From: Aquimonas sp044377145
GTDB lineage: Bacteria > Pseudomonadota > Gammaproteobacteria > Xanthomonadales > Xanthomonadaceae
Direction of reading: 5' to 3'
Length of the DNA: 64,000 nucleotides
Assembly: GCF_044377145.1 (NCBI RefSeq)
Contig: NZ_JBILJQ010000001.1
Location: 206,952 to 270,951, forward strand
Numbering within the stretch: position 1 is the first letter of the stretch; every line of letters starts with the position of its first letter. Shown here piece after piece: positions 54,058 through 62,203 of the stretch. Both the position numbers and the translations under genes were made by a program. The notes below the pieces were generated by a model. That model ran no database searches. It was given only the letters and a program-made list of their open reading frames with translations, and was not told the origin of the DNA.

Positions 54058-55140
54058 TCAGGCCCTCGCGCCCCCCAGATAGCGCTGCCGCGCCCAATCG
54101 TTGAACACCCGCACCCATTGCGGATCGAACTGGCTGCCGGCGCCGGCATTGATCTCGGTCAGGGCGCGCAGCACCGGCCGTCGCTGCGATTTGTGGCTGC
54201 GGTCCTGGGTGATGGCCTCAAAGGTGTCGACCATTGCCAGCAAGCGCGCCCCAGGATGAATCGCATCACCGGGTACGGCTGCCGGGTAACCACTGCCGTC
54301 GTGACGCTCATGATGCTGCAGGATGATCTGCCGGACGGCCGCCCATTCGGGTCGATGATCGAGCAAGGCGGCGGATCGGGCGGGATGCGCCTGCAGCAGG
54401 GCGACATGCGCCGATGAGAGCGGCGCCGCCGATTTCAGCAGCTCCAAAGGCAGCAGGGACATGCCGAAATCGTGCAGCAGCACCGCCGCGGACAGCTGGA
54501 TCGGCGGGATCGGCAGGCCGGCGCGCAGGTTCACTTCGGCAGCGATCTGCTCCATCCGCAGCGTCGAGCCTTCTTCCAGCCCGGCGCGTCGCTCCGACAC
54601 TTGGGCGAGCGCGCGGAAGTGCGACAGATCCAGCTCGGGGCTGGACTGGGATTCGCTGGTTCTGGGCGCGTACCAGGGGTCAAGCAGGGTCAGCGCATGG
54701 TTCACCAGCACCGAACGTCGCTGCGGCTCGTCCGCCATCCGCGCCACCAGTCGCTCGACGGGTCCCAGAACGGACGTGGCGTGGGCCTCGTCGCCGCGGT
54801 GCCTGGTGAAGCAGATGCGTACCCGCTCGACGCTGAGCAGCACCAGGTCGCCAAACGTGGGCTCGAATGCCATTCGGCCTTCGCGCATCGCATGCAGCAC
54901 GTCCTCAATCGCGTGCAGCAGACGGGCCGCGGCATCGAGGTGCAGCATCTTGAGGTTGCTCTTCATCGAATGCACCGCGCGGAACAGCCCATGCAGGTGT
55001 TCGATGGATGACGGCGCACCCTCCAGCTCGATCAGCAGGCGTTCGGTGACCTGGGTCGCGTCTGCCCATTCCGACAGAAAGTCGGCCAGCAGTCCCGCGC
55101 TGATGGTCGAATCACCTGCGCCCTCTGCGGTCGCGCTCAC
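54058..55140 (-). CDS. Hpt domain / HD-GYP phosphodiesterase fusion
   Basis: The 360-residue protein starts at GTG 55140, with GGAGCG about 9 nt upstream. The N-terminal Hpt-like helical bundle has the phospho-acceptor candidate His57 in RAVHSMKSNLKML. The C-terminal half is an HD-GYP domain with LLHDFGM (HD at 223-224) and HHERHDGSGYP (276-286), the motif of active c-di-GMP phosphodiesterases. An Hpt input on HD-GYP suggests control by phosphorelay; no kinase is adjacent. HDOD is next downstream. Confidence 0.88.
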   Translation of the reverse strand: MSATAEGAGDSTISAGLLADFLSEWADATQVTERLLIELEGAPSSIEHLHGLFRAVHSMKSNLKMLHLDAAARLLHAIEDVLHAMREGRMAFEPTFGDLVLLSVERVRICFTRHRGDEAHATSVLGPVERLVARMADEPQRRSVLVNHALTLLDPWYAPRTSESQSSPELDLSHFRALAQVSERRAGLEEGSTLRMEQIAAEVNLRAGLPIPPIQLSAAVLLHDFGMSLLPLELLKSAAPLSSAHVALLQAHPARSAALLDHRPEWAAVRQIILQHHERHDGSGYPAAVPGDAIHPGARLLAMVDTFEAITQDRSHKSQRRPVLRALTEINAGAGSQFDPQWVRVFNDWARQRYLGGARA

Positions 55141-55390
55141 GCCATCGCGCTCCGGCCACGCCACACCCGGCCAAGGCGAACCGGCCGCAGTACCACATCG
55201 ACATTCGTCGCAGCATCGTTCTGCATGGGTGCCCCGCGCGTGGAGTAAGTGGATTAGGGGTTGGCGCAGTGCCGCAAAGCCGGAGAGGGCTTGCAAGATG
55301 CTTGCCGACGCTCGCCCGCCGCCCGCAGAGAATGCAGGCGCAGCCCTTCCCGGCTACCATGCCCGGCTTTGTATTCGACTGCCTGCGAAC

Positions 55391-56998
55391 ATGATCACTG
55401 AAGCCGCACGCGAAGCGCTGAAACGCCGCACCTTCGCCATCATCTCCCACCCCGACGCTGGCAAGACCACGCTGACCGAGAAGCTGCTGCTGTTCGGCGG
55501 CGCGATCCAGATGGCCGGCTCGGTGAAGGGTCGCAAGGCTGCGCGCCATGCGACCTCGGACTGGATGGCGCTGGAAAAGGAACGCGGCATCTCGGTCACC
55601 AGCTCGGTGATGCAGTTTCCGTACGAAGGCAGCGTGGTCAACCTGCTCGACACCCCCGGCCACGCCGATTTCGGCGAAGACACCTATCGCGTGCTGACCG
55701 CGGTCGATTCGGCCCTGATGGTGATCGATGTCGCCAAGGGTGTCGAAGAACGCACCATCAAACTGATGGAGGTGTGCCGCCTGCGCGACACGCCGATCAT
55801 GAGCTTCATCAACAAGCTCGATCGCGAAGGCAAGAACCCGATCGAGCTGCTGGATGAGATCGAACAGGTGCTGGGCATCGCCTGCGCACCGATCACCTGG
55901 CCGATCGGCATGGGCAAGCGTCTCAAGGGCGTGGTGCATCTGGTCTCGGGCGAAGTGCATCTGTTTGAACAGGGCCGCAACTTCACCCGCCAGGACTCCA
56001 CCATCTTCGCCAGCCTCGACGACCCGGCACTGGCCAAAGCGGTTGGCCAGGAGCTGCTGAACGAAGTGCGCGAGGAGCTTGAGCTGGTGCAGGGAGCCGC
56101 CCAGCCCTTCATCCTGGATGACTACTTGGCCGGCAAGCAGACGCCGGTGTTCTTTGGTTCGGCGGTGAACAACTTCGGCGTGCAGCTGCTGCTCGACTTT
56201 TTCGTCGAACACGCGCCTTCGCCGCGGCCGCGCGCCACCAATGGCCGCGAGGTTGATCCGTCAGAACAAGCACTGACCGGCTTCGTGTTCAAGATCCAGG
56301 CCAATATGGACCCGCAGCACCGCGACCGCGTCGCCTTCATGCGGATCTGCTCGGGCCATTTCAGCGCCGGCATGAAGACCCTGCATGTGCGCACCCGCAA
56401 GGACATGAAGCTCGCCAACGCGCTGACCTTCATGGCGTCGGATCGCGAGATCGCGGTGGAAGCCTGGCCGGGCGATGTCATCGGCATCCACAACCACGGC
56501 ACCATCTCGATCGGCGACACCTTCACCGAAGGCGAGGCGCTGAGCTTCACCGGCATCCCCAACTTCGCCCCCGAGCTGTTCCGCCGCGCTCGCCTGCGCG
56601 ATCCGCTCAAACTGAAGCAGCTGCAGAAGGGCCTGGCCCAGCTCAGCGAAGAAGGCGCCACCCAGTTCTTCCGCCCGCTGATGAGCAACGACCTGATCCT
56701 CGGCGCGGTCGGCACCCTGCAGTTCGATGTGGTCGCCTACCGGCTGAAGGACGAGTACAGCGTCGACGCCAGCTTCGAGCAGGTCGCAGTCGCCACCACC
56801 CGCTGGATCCGCTGCGAGGACCCGAAGAAGCTGGAGGAGTTCCGCGACCGCAACGCCAACAACCTGGCCCTGGATGCCGCCGGGCACTTGGTTTACCTCG
56901 CCCCCACCCGCGTCAACCTTCAGCTTGCGCAAGAGCGCTGGCCCGGCGTGCATTTCGATGCGACGCGTGAGCACGCCCAAGCAGTGGCGGTGGACTAG
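55391..56998 (+). CDS. prfC: Peptide chain release factor 3
   Basis: GTPase that recycles RF1/RF2 from the ribosome. ATG 55391 gives 535 residues; a long in-frame upstream extension is a shadow of the HD-GYP gene. G1 is SHPDAGKTTLTEK, switch region GISVTSSVMQF, G3 DTPGHADFGEDT, and G4 NKLD. The C-terminal RF3 domain (EGATQFFRPLMSNDLILGAV) is complete. Monocistronic by context. Confidence 0.97.
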   Translation: MITEAAREALKRRTFAIISHPDAGKTTLTEKLLLFGGAIQMAGSVKGRKAARHATSDWMALEKERGISVTSSVMQFPYEGSVVNLLDTPGHADFGEDTYRVLTAVDSALMVIDVAKGVEERTIKLMEVCRLRDTPIMSFINKLDREGKNPIELLDEIEQVLGIACAPITWPIGMGKRLKGVVHLVSGEVHLFEQGRNFTRQDSTIFASLDDPALAKAVGQELLNEVREELELVQGAAQPFILDDYLAGKQTPVFFGSAVNNFGVQLLLDFFVEHAPSPRPRATNGREVDPSEQALTGFVFKIQANMDPQHRDRVAFMRICSGHFSAGMKTLHVRTRKDMKLANALTFMASDREIAVEAWPGDVIGIHNHGTISIGDTFTEGEALSFTGIPNFAPELFRRARLRDPLKLKQLQKGLAQLSEEGATQFFRPLMSNDLILGAVGTLQFDVVAYRLKDEYSVDASFEQVAVATTRWIRCEDPKKLEEFRDRNANNLALDAAGHLVYLAPTRVNLQLAQERWPGVHFDATREHAQAVAVD

Positions 56999-57231
56999 AC
57001 CCGGCGCATCGCATCGAGGCGGGCGCGGCAGGACCACTCGCACAACGACTCCACGGCAGGCACTTAAGCGGAATCAAGTTGACTGCTACGATCCCTCGGT
57101 CGCGCGCGGCGGCCCCGCTCCACAGAGCCTGGATCGGTGGTTTGCCCCTTGCACGACATCGCCCCGGTCGACCCGCACCGCCTGAGCTCCAGCGGCGCCT
57201 TCGGCTGATGGAGTCCACAGGGAAGTGCTTT
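56999..57231. other. Intergenic region before the kinase-linked sigma gene
   Basis: 233 bp between prfC and the sigma factor start. No terminator hairpin or clear promoter hexamers were identified. The frame of the sigma gene stays open upstream to 57079, but the upstream codons do not look like the family. Confidence 0.4.
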
Positions 57232-57798
57232 ATGTCGGACAGCGCTGTGACCGATCTGCTGCGCGCCTGGAAGGGCGGGGACAGTGCGGCTGAGGCTGCC
57301 TTGGTGACGGCGCTCTACCCGATGCTGCGCGAGCTGGCTCGCGGGCAGCTCAGTCGCTTTCCGGGCGCCCGCACGCTGCAGGCCACCGAGCTCGTTCACG
57401 AAGCCTATGAGCGCCTGCAGCGGCAGCACGAGGTGGATTGGAAGGACCGCGGCCACTTCTTCGCCACCGCCGCCACCGCCATCCGCTGCGTGCTGGTCGA
57501 CCACCTGCGCCAGAAATCCAGCCAGAAGCGTGGCGGCGACGTGATCAGGATCGAGCTCGACGCCCTGCCCGCCACCGACTTCGCCGCTCAGACCGCAGCC
57601 GTCGACTGGCTGGAGCTGGATGCAGCGCTGAACGCGCTAGCGCGGATCAATCGCGACTGTGTGCGGGTGGTCGAAATGCGCGTGTTTTCCGGCATGAGCA
57701 TCGAGGAAGTCGCCGAAGTGACGGAGAGCTCGACCGCGACCGTGGTGCGCCGCTGGCGCTTTGCGCGCGCCTGGCTTGCAGAGCAGCTGAGCGCATGA
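57232..57798 (+). CDS. ECF-like sigma factor linked to a Ser/Thr kinase (TIGR02999/ECF43-like)
   Basis: The 188-residue sigma factor starts at ATG 57232 (MSDSAVTDLLRAWKGGDSAA) with AGGGAAG upstream. Region 2 reads TLQATELVHEAYERLQRQ: where ordinary ECF factors have an acidic pair (as in EELTQDTF of the other ECF factor in this window), it has A51-T52-E53. Region 4 is INRDCVRVVEMRVFSGMSIE and EVTESSTATVVRRWRFARA. Loss of acidic charge with a kinase next door matches factors activated by Thr phosphorylation; that is an inference. The stop overlaps a mini-ORF as ATGA. Confidence 0.9.
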   Translation: MSDSAVTDLLRAWKGGDSAAEAALVTALYPMLRELARGQLSRFPGARTLQATELVHEAYERLQRQHEVDWKDRGHFFATAATAIRCVLVDHLRQKSSQKRGGDVIRIELDALPATDFAAQTAAVDWLELDAALNALARINRDCVRVVEMRVFSGMSIEEVAEVTESSTATVVRRWRFARAWLAEQLSA

Positions 57799-57839
57799 AC
57801 CCGACCCCGCGACCGACACACCGCGACTGCAGCCCATGA
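57795..57839 (+). CDS. 14-codon mini-ORF coupling sigma factor and kinase 1
   Basis: Encodes MNPTPRPTHRDCSP. Its ATG overlaps the sigma stop (ATGA at 57795-57798) and its TGA overlaps the kinase ATG (ATGA at 57836-57839). A 12-codon homologue precedes kinase 2, with an in-frame 6-nt difference and a silent AAC/AAT change at codon 2. It may be a coupling or leader peptide. It could instead be simply a conserved spacer. Confidence 0.5.
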   Translation: MNPTPRPTHRDCSP

Positions 57840-58767
57840 CCACCGACACCCACTCCGACGCCTTCGGTCAGCGGCTGATGGCGCTGTTCGAGGCCGTGAT
57901 TGAACTCGATGCCGCCGCGCGCGAAGCGCGAATCGCCGAGGTCGCCGACACCGAACCCGCCTTGGCCGATGCGGTACGTGCTCTGCTCGCCCGCGATGCC
58001 GAAACCGGTGCGCTGCGTGCCCATCTGTCGGCCGAGGTCGAGCCCTTGCTGCGCGAAGCGCTGCCGAGCCTGGCCAGCGATCCGCAGACGATCGGGCCCT
58101 ACGCCGTGCTGCGTCGGCTCGGCGAAGGCGGCATGGGCCGGGTGTATCTGGCGCGGCGCAGCGACAGCCCGGTCGCCCAGAACGTCGCGATCAAGCTGAT
58201 CCGCTCGGACCGCGTCTCGCCAGGCCTGCTCGATCGTTTCGAGGCCGAGCGCCGCCACCTTGCCGCCCTCGATCACCCCGGCATCTGCCGCTTTATCGAC
58301 GCCGCCAGCCTCGCTGACGGCACGCCGTATGTGGTGATGGAAGCGGTCGAGGGCGTGCCGATCATCGAGTACTGCGCGCAGCGCGAACTCGGTGTCGATG
58401 CTCGCCTGAAACTGCTGCGCAAGCTGCTGGCCGCGGTCGCCCACGCGCACGACCGCCTGCTGGTGCATCGCGACATCAAGCCGCACAACGTGCTGGTGAC
58501 CAACGACGGCGAGCCCAAACTGCTCGACTTCGGCATCGCCAAATCGATCGAAGCCGAACACGCCAGCCAGACCCGCACCGCCGAACGCTTCTTCACCCCA
58601 AACGCCAGCGCGCCGGAACAGCTGCTGGGCGGCGCCTTCGGGGTCGGCTGCGACGTCTACGCGCTCGGCGCGCTCGCCTACGAACTGCTGTCCGGCCATC
58701 TGCCCTTCGACTTCGACGGCCTGCGCGCGGCCGAGATCGAGCGCCTGATCCTGCAGGTCGCCCCACC
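57813..58767 (+). repeat. 955-bp segment identical to 61249-62203 (copy 1)
   Basis: Direct repeat with offset 3436. It covers the end of the mini-ORF and kinase codons 1-311 without a mismatch. Beyond 58767 about 320 bp continue with roughly 20 differences, all silent, becoming denser toward the 3' end, and then the two genes diverge. Confidence 0.95.
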
Positions 58768-60382
58768 GCTGATGAGCGAACGCGCACCGACCGCGAGAGC
58801 ACGCGAACTGCGCGGCGACCTCGACGCCATCGTCGCCACCTGCCTGCGCAAATCGCCCGCGGAACGCTATGCCAACGTCAGCGCCCTCGACAACGACCTG
58901 GCCCGCTATCTGGAAGGCCGGCCCGTAGAGGCCCGCGCGCCCAGCTGGATCTATCGCGCCACGCTGTTCGTGCGACGTCATCGCGTTTCGGTAGCGCTGT
59001 CGGGTGCGTTGACGCTGGCAATTCTGGGCTCCGCAGCAACGCTGGCTGTTCAGGCATTCGAGCTGCGCGAGCAGCGCAACCTCGCGGTGATCGAGCGCGA
59101 CCGTGCACTGCAGGTGGTCGAGATTCTCGAGAACGCATTTCGCAATGCCGATCCCGGCCAAAGCGAAGGCGACACCATCACCGCTCGCCAGATTCTGGAC
59201 GCCGCCAAGCCTGGTATTGAGGAGCTTGAATCCACCCAACCGCAGGTATTTGCGCGCATGGCGGCGACGCTGGCCAATGTGGAGTTGGAATTGGGGCAGT
59301 GGACGAGGGCTGCGGATTGGGTGGATCGCGGAGCAACCGCGATTGAGGGAGATGAAGCTTCATCGACGATCCTGCACTCACTGTTGCTCACAGGAGCAAT
59401 TGCGCATGCCCGAAACGCGAACGCCCCCCGCGCCCGGGCGATCATCGAACAGCTCGAAAGTAGCGGATTCTCCGAAGAACCCCTGTTTTTGTTCGCCAAA
59501 GCTCGCGTAATGACACTCCACCCCGAACAGAGGCGAGAAGGGATCGCACTTCTGGAGAGACTGATCCCAATGGCTGCAGCAAATGATCCGCAAGATCTCC
59601 TCGCTAATCGAACCCGCTGGCTTCTCATCCAGAGTCTTTTGGACAGCAAACAGCTCACCCGCGCAGCAGAAGTCGCCGATGCGACGCTTGACTGGCAAAA
59701 TGATGGCCTCAAGCAGGGCCACCCATGGATACTCGAGACGAGAATCAGGAGGCTGGCCGTGGCCAGCGCGAGTGGCGAATCTGACGCTGCAGTTGACCAG
59801 TATCCCAGCTTGATCAGCAGCGTTGAATCAACCTTCGGACCGAGAAGCCCCAAAGCGGCAATGGTTCGAAACAGCTTCAGCCTTGCGTTGTCCCGGGCAA
59901 ATCGACCTGACGCCGCAATGCAACAAGCCAGAGTTGCACTTGAGCTTTTCAGGGAAAGCCGTGGAGCCAAACACATTAGCTCGATCCGAGCTGGGCTGAG
60001 CCTAGGCATCTTGCTTCTGTACACAGGCAGCAGCAAGGATCTCCCCGAGGCCGAGGAAATGTTTCGAACCACATCGCTTGATTCTATTGAGCTACTCGGG
60101 CTATCCGCCCCTCTTAGCATGAACATCCACAATGGCCTAATCGAATCGCTTACCAGGCAGGAGAAATGGCAAGATGCGCTTACTGAGCTTGCTCAATCGC
60201 CTCAGTTTTCCGGGAACGCCCTGCGCGCAGCTCTGAACAGAAAAGCTCGACTAGGGTACATCGACCAGATTCTGCGAAGCTCGGCGTGCGCTGAGAGCAA
60301 GAATGAAGAACAATCGCTTTGTCGCAGTATCGAGAGGATGAAGACTTTACTGGAGCTATCCAATCACTCACCTTCACAGTAG
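57836..60382 (+). CDS. Transmembrane Ser/Thr protein kinase with C-terminal repeat domain (copy 1)
   Basis: The 848-residue PknB-like kinase has an N-terminal helical segment (1-85) and a kinase domain (about 87-360). Its G-loop is GEGGMG (96-101), Lys120 in VAIK, HRDIKPHN (211-218, Asp213), DFG (231-233) and APE (259-261). One TM lies at about 384-404. The extracytoplasmic C-terminal region (about 410-848) is helical and TPR-like. By context it probably phosphorylates the adjacent sigma factor. From about 59300 on, the C-terminal half is visibly less GC-rich than the kinase half. Confidence 0.93.
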   Translation: MTTDTHSDAFGQRLMALFEAVIELDAAAREARIAEVADTEPALADAVRALLARDAETGALRAHLSAEVEPLLREALPSLASDPQTIGPYAVLRRLGEGGMGRVYLARRSDSPVAQNVAIKLIRSDRVSPGLLDRFEAERRHLAALDHPGICRFIDAASLADGTPYVVMEAVEGVPIIEYCAQRELGVDARLKLLRKLLAAVAHAHDRLLVHRDIKPHNVLVTNDGEPKLLDFGIAKSIEAEHASQTRTAERFFTPNASAPEQLLGGAFGVGCDVYALGALAYELLSGHLPFDFDGLRAAEIERLILQVAPPLMSERAPTARARELRGDLDAIVATCLRKSPAERYANVSALDNDLARYLEGRPVEARAPSWIYRATLFVRRHRVSVALSGALTLAILGSAATLAVQAFELREQRNLAVIERDRALQVVEILENAFRNADPGQSEGDTITARQILDAAKPGIEELESTQPQVFARMAATLANVELELGQWTRAADWVDRGATAIEGDEASSTILHSLLLTGAIAHARNANAPRARAIIEQLESSGFSEEPLFLFAKARVMTLHPEQRREGIALLERLIPMAAANDPQDLLANRTRWLLIQSLLDSKQLTRAAEVADATLDWQNDGLKQGHPWILETRIRRLAVASASGESDAAVDQYPSLISSVESTFGPRSPKAAMVRNSFSLALSRANRPDAAMQQARVALELFRESRGAKHISSIRAGLSLGILLLYTGSSKDLPEAEEMFRTTSLDSIELLGLSAPLSMNIHNGLIESLTRQEKWQDALTELAQSPQFSGNALRAALNRKARLGYIDQILRSSACAESKNEEQSLCRSIERMKTLLELSNHSPSQ

Positions 60383-60445
60383 AACACCGCTGATTTAGCC
60401 CTCGAATCACAACCCCAGAAAGAATTCAATCCAAGGAAGCCAGAA

Positions 60446-60979
60446 ATGAAATTAATAGGCATTTCACTGATGCTTGTAGTCTTCCCAGCCCTCACATGGG
60501 CCCAAGTTGAAAACTGTGACGGCGGCAATGATGAACGATGTCCAGTTACTCAGTACTTCCAAGTCGGTGGCCATTCGGCAACTGACGACGAAGGAGGGGA
60601 AGGGGCAGAAGGAATAGGTCGATGCGACACTACAGGTGAGTGTCGCAGCGACATACTCCCCCCTTCCCCGCCGACATTGACCTGCACTCCCTTGAACTCT
60701 TGGCATGAATGCGAAGTCTGGCCACAAGGTCCTGGGTTCAGCTACGTGTGGTCAGCAACCAGCCCGGCAATGCTTACGTCGGCAGTATTCGGTTTCCCGC
60801 CTAGCGGATCAGGCACCGCGCTCACGCCCTACCAAGCCTTCACCTGCATGCACACGGAAGCTCAAGGCAGCGTCACTGTGACCGTCATTTCCCCCACGGG
60901 AACGCGCTCGCAGGGCACCTTCTCCCTCAATTGCATCGCCGATCTTCCGCTTCCGACTGACCCAGTAATCACCCAATAG
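60446..60979 (+). CDS. Small secreted cysteine-containing protein, function unknown
   Basis: The 177-residue protein has a clear signal peptide (MKLIGISLMLVVFPALTWA, then QVENC) and AAGGAAG six bases upstream of the ATG. The mature part has about eight Cys, an acidic Gly stretch (DDEGGEGAEG) and a C-terminal Ig-like beta region (QGSVTVTVISPTGTRSQGTF). Its base composition is lower in GC than the housekeeping genes. It lies 63 nt after kinase 1 on the same strand; a ligand, substrate or cargo of the kinase pathway is possible but unproven. Confidence 0.75.
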   Translation: MKLIGISLMLVVFPALTWAQVENCDGGNDERCPVTQYFQVGGHSATDDEGGEGAEGIGRCDTTGECRSDILPPSPPTLTCTPLNSWHECEVWPQGPGFSYVWSATSPAMLTSAVFGFPPSGSGTALTPYQAFTCMHTEAQGSVTVTVISPTGTRSQGTFSLNCIADLPLPTDPVITQ

Positions 60980-60995
60980 CCGGAGTTTTTCGCCG

Positions 60996-61025
60996 CTCCG
61001 GGGCGATGGAGTGACCGCCCCGGAG
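60996..61025 (+). terminator. Hairpin after the small secreted protein gene
   Basis: CTCCGGGGCG (60996-61005) pairs perfectly with CGCCCCGGAG (61016-61025) around a 10-nt loop. The alternative pairing CCGGAG (60980-60985) with CTCCGG (60996-61001) competes for the same bases. No T-run follows, so termination is uncertain. Confidence 0.45.
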
Positions 61026-61084
61026 CACTTCGGATGGCGTGCGGCGTTAACGAGGGACGCGATTGGCGTACAGCCCTACCCCAC

Positions 61085-61231
61085 TCACCGCGGCAGCGGC
61101 CCGCTGAAGTTCCGATCCAGCAGCTCCACGCCCCACAGCTCTTTGCCGGTGCCGAGTTCAATCGCGCTCAGGCGCCGGCCGTGGCCGCTCCATTCGCCGG
61201 CTGTATCGGCGCTGACGCCGATGGGCTTATC
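61085..61231 (-). pseudogene. Probable 3' fragment of a PQQ-like beta-propeller gene
   Basis: The minus strand reads DKPIGVSADTAGEWSGHGRR then LSAIELGTGKELWGVELL and stops at 61085. The IELGTGKELW core matches the repeat of PQQ-type propellers. The open frame is cut at the point where the kinase-2 duplication begins (about 61237), as if the duplicated segment had replaced the rest of the gene. Only about 49 codons remain, so chance resemblance is possible. Confidence 0.4.
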
Positions 61232-61236
61232 AACGT

Positions 61237-61275
61237 ATGAATCCGAACCCGACACACCGCGACTGCAGCCCATGA
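61237..61275 (+). CDS. 12-codon mini-ORF before kinase 2
   Basis: Encodes MNPNPTHRDCSP and ends with TGA inside the kinase 2 start (ATGA at 61272-61275), as its 14-codon counterpart at 57795 does. Unlike that copy, no upstream gene overlaps its ATG and no Shine-Dalgarno is evident. Confidence 0.45.
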   Translation: MNPNPTHRDCSP

Positions 61276-62203
61276 CCACCGACACCCACTCCGACGCCTT
61301 CGGTCAGCGGCTGATGGCGCTGTTCGAGGCCGTGATTGAACTCGATGCCGCCGCGCGCGAAGCGCGAATCGCCGAGGTCGCCGACACCGAACCCGCCTTG
61401 GCCGATGCGGTACGTGCTCTGCTCGCCCGCGATGCCGAAACCGGTGCGCTGCGTGCCCATCTGTCGGCCGAGGTCGAGCCCTTGCTGCGCGAAGCGCTGC
61501 CGAGCCTGGCCAGCGATCCGCAGACGATCGGGCCCTACGCCGTGCTGCGTCGGCTCGGCGAAGGCGGCATGGGCCGGGTGTATCTGGCGCGGCGCAGCGA
61601 CAGCCCGGTCGCCCAGAACGTCGCGATCAAGCTGATCCGCTCGGACCGCGTCTCGCCAGGCCTGCTCGATCGTTTCGAGGCCGAGCGCCGCCACCTTGCC
61701 GCCCTCGATCACCCCGGCATCTGCCGCTTTATCGACGCCGCCAGCCTCGCTGACGGCACGCCGTATGTGGTGATGGAAGCGGTCGAGGGCGTGCCGATCA
61801 TCGAGTACTGCGCGCAGCGCGAACTCGGTGTCGATGCTCGCCTGAAACTGCTGCGCAAGCTGCTGGCCGCGGTCGCCCACGCGCACGACCGCCTGCTGGT
61901 GCATCGCGACATCAAGCCGCACAACGTGCTGGTGACCAACGACGGCGAGCCCAAACTGCTCGACTTCGGCATCGCCAAATCGATCGAAGCCGAACACGCC
62001 AGCCAGACCCGCACCGCCGAACGCTTCTTCACCCCAAACGCCAGCGCGCCGGAACAGCTGCTGGGCGGCGCCTTCGGGGTCGGCTGCGACGTCTACGCGC
62101 TCGGCGCGCTCGCCTACGAACTGCTGTCCGGCCATCTGCCCTTCGACTTCGACGGCCTGCGCGCGGCCGAGATCGAGCGCCTGATCCTGCAGGTCGCCCC
62201 ACC
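61249..62203 (+). repeat. 955-bp segment identical to 57813-58767 (copy 2)
   Basis: Second copy of the direct repeat. The left boundary lies within the mini-ORF. To the right the match fades through silent differences (first at 62204, kinase codon 311) and ends as coding similarity near kinase residue 417. Confidence 0.95.

Noticed and set aside
54461..55390. N-terminal extension of prfC by about 310 codons
   Set aside because: The in-frame extension is antisense to the Hpt/HD-GYP gene. RF3 starts at 55391 by family length.
57647..59239. 530-codon open frame on the minus strand (and its twin at 61230-62675)
   Set aside because: Antisense of the kinase domains. Both copies stay open only because the underlying DNA is identical.
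61011..61271. N-terminal extension of kinase 2 by 87 codons
   Set aside because: The extra codons are unrelated to kinase 1, cross the mini-ORF in another frame and cover the propeller fragment.
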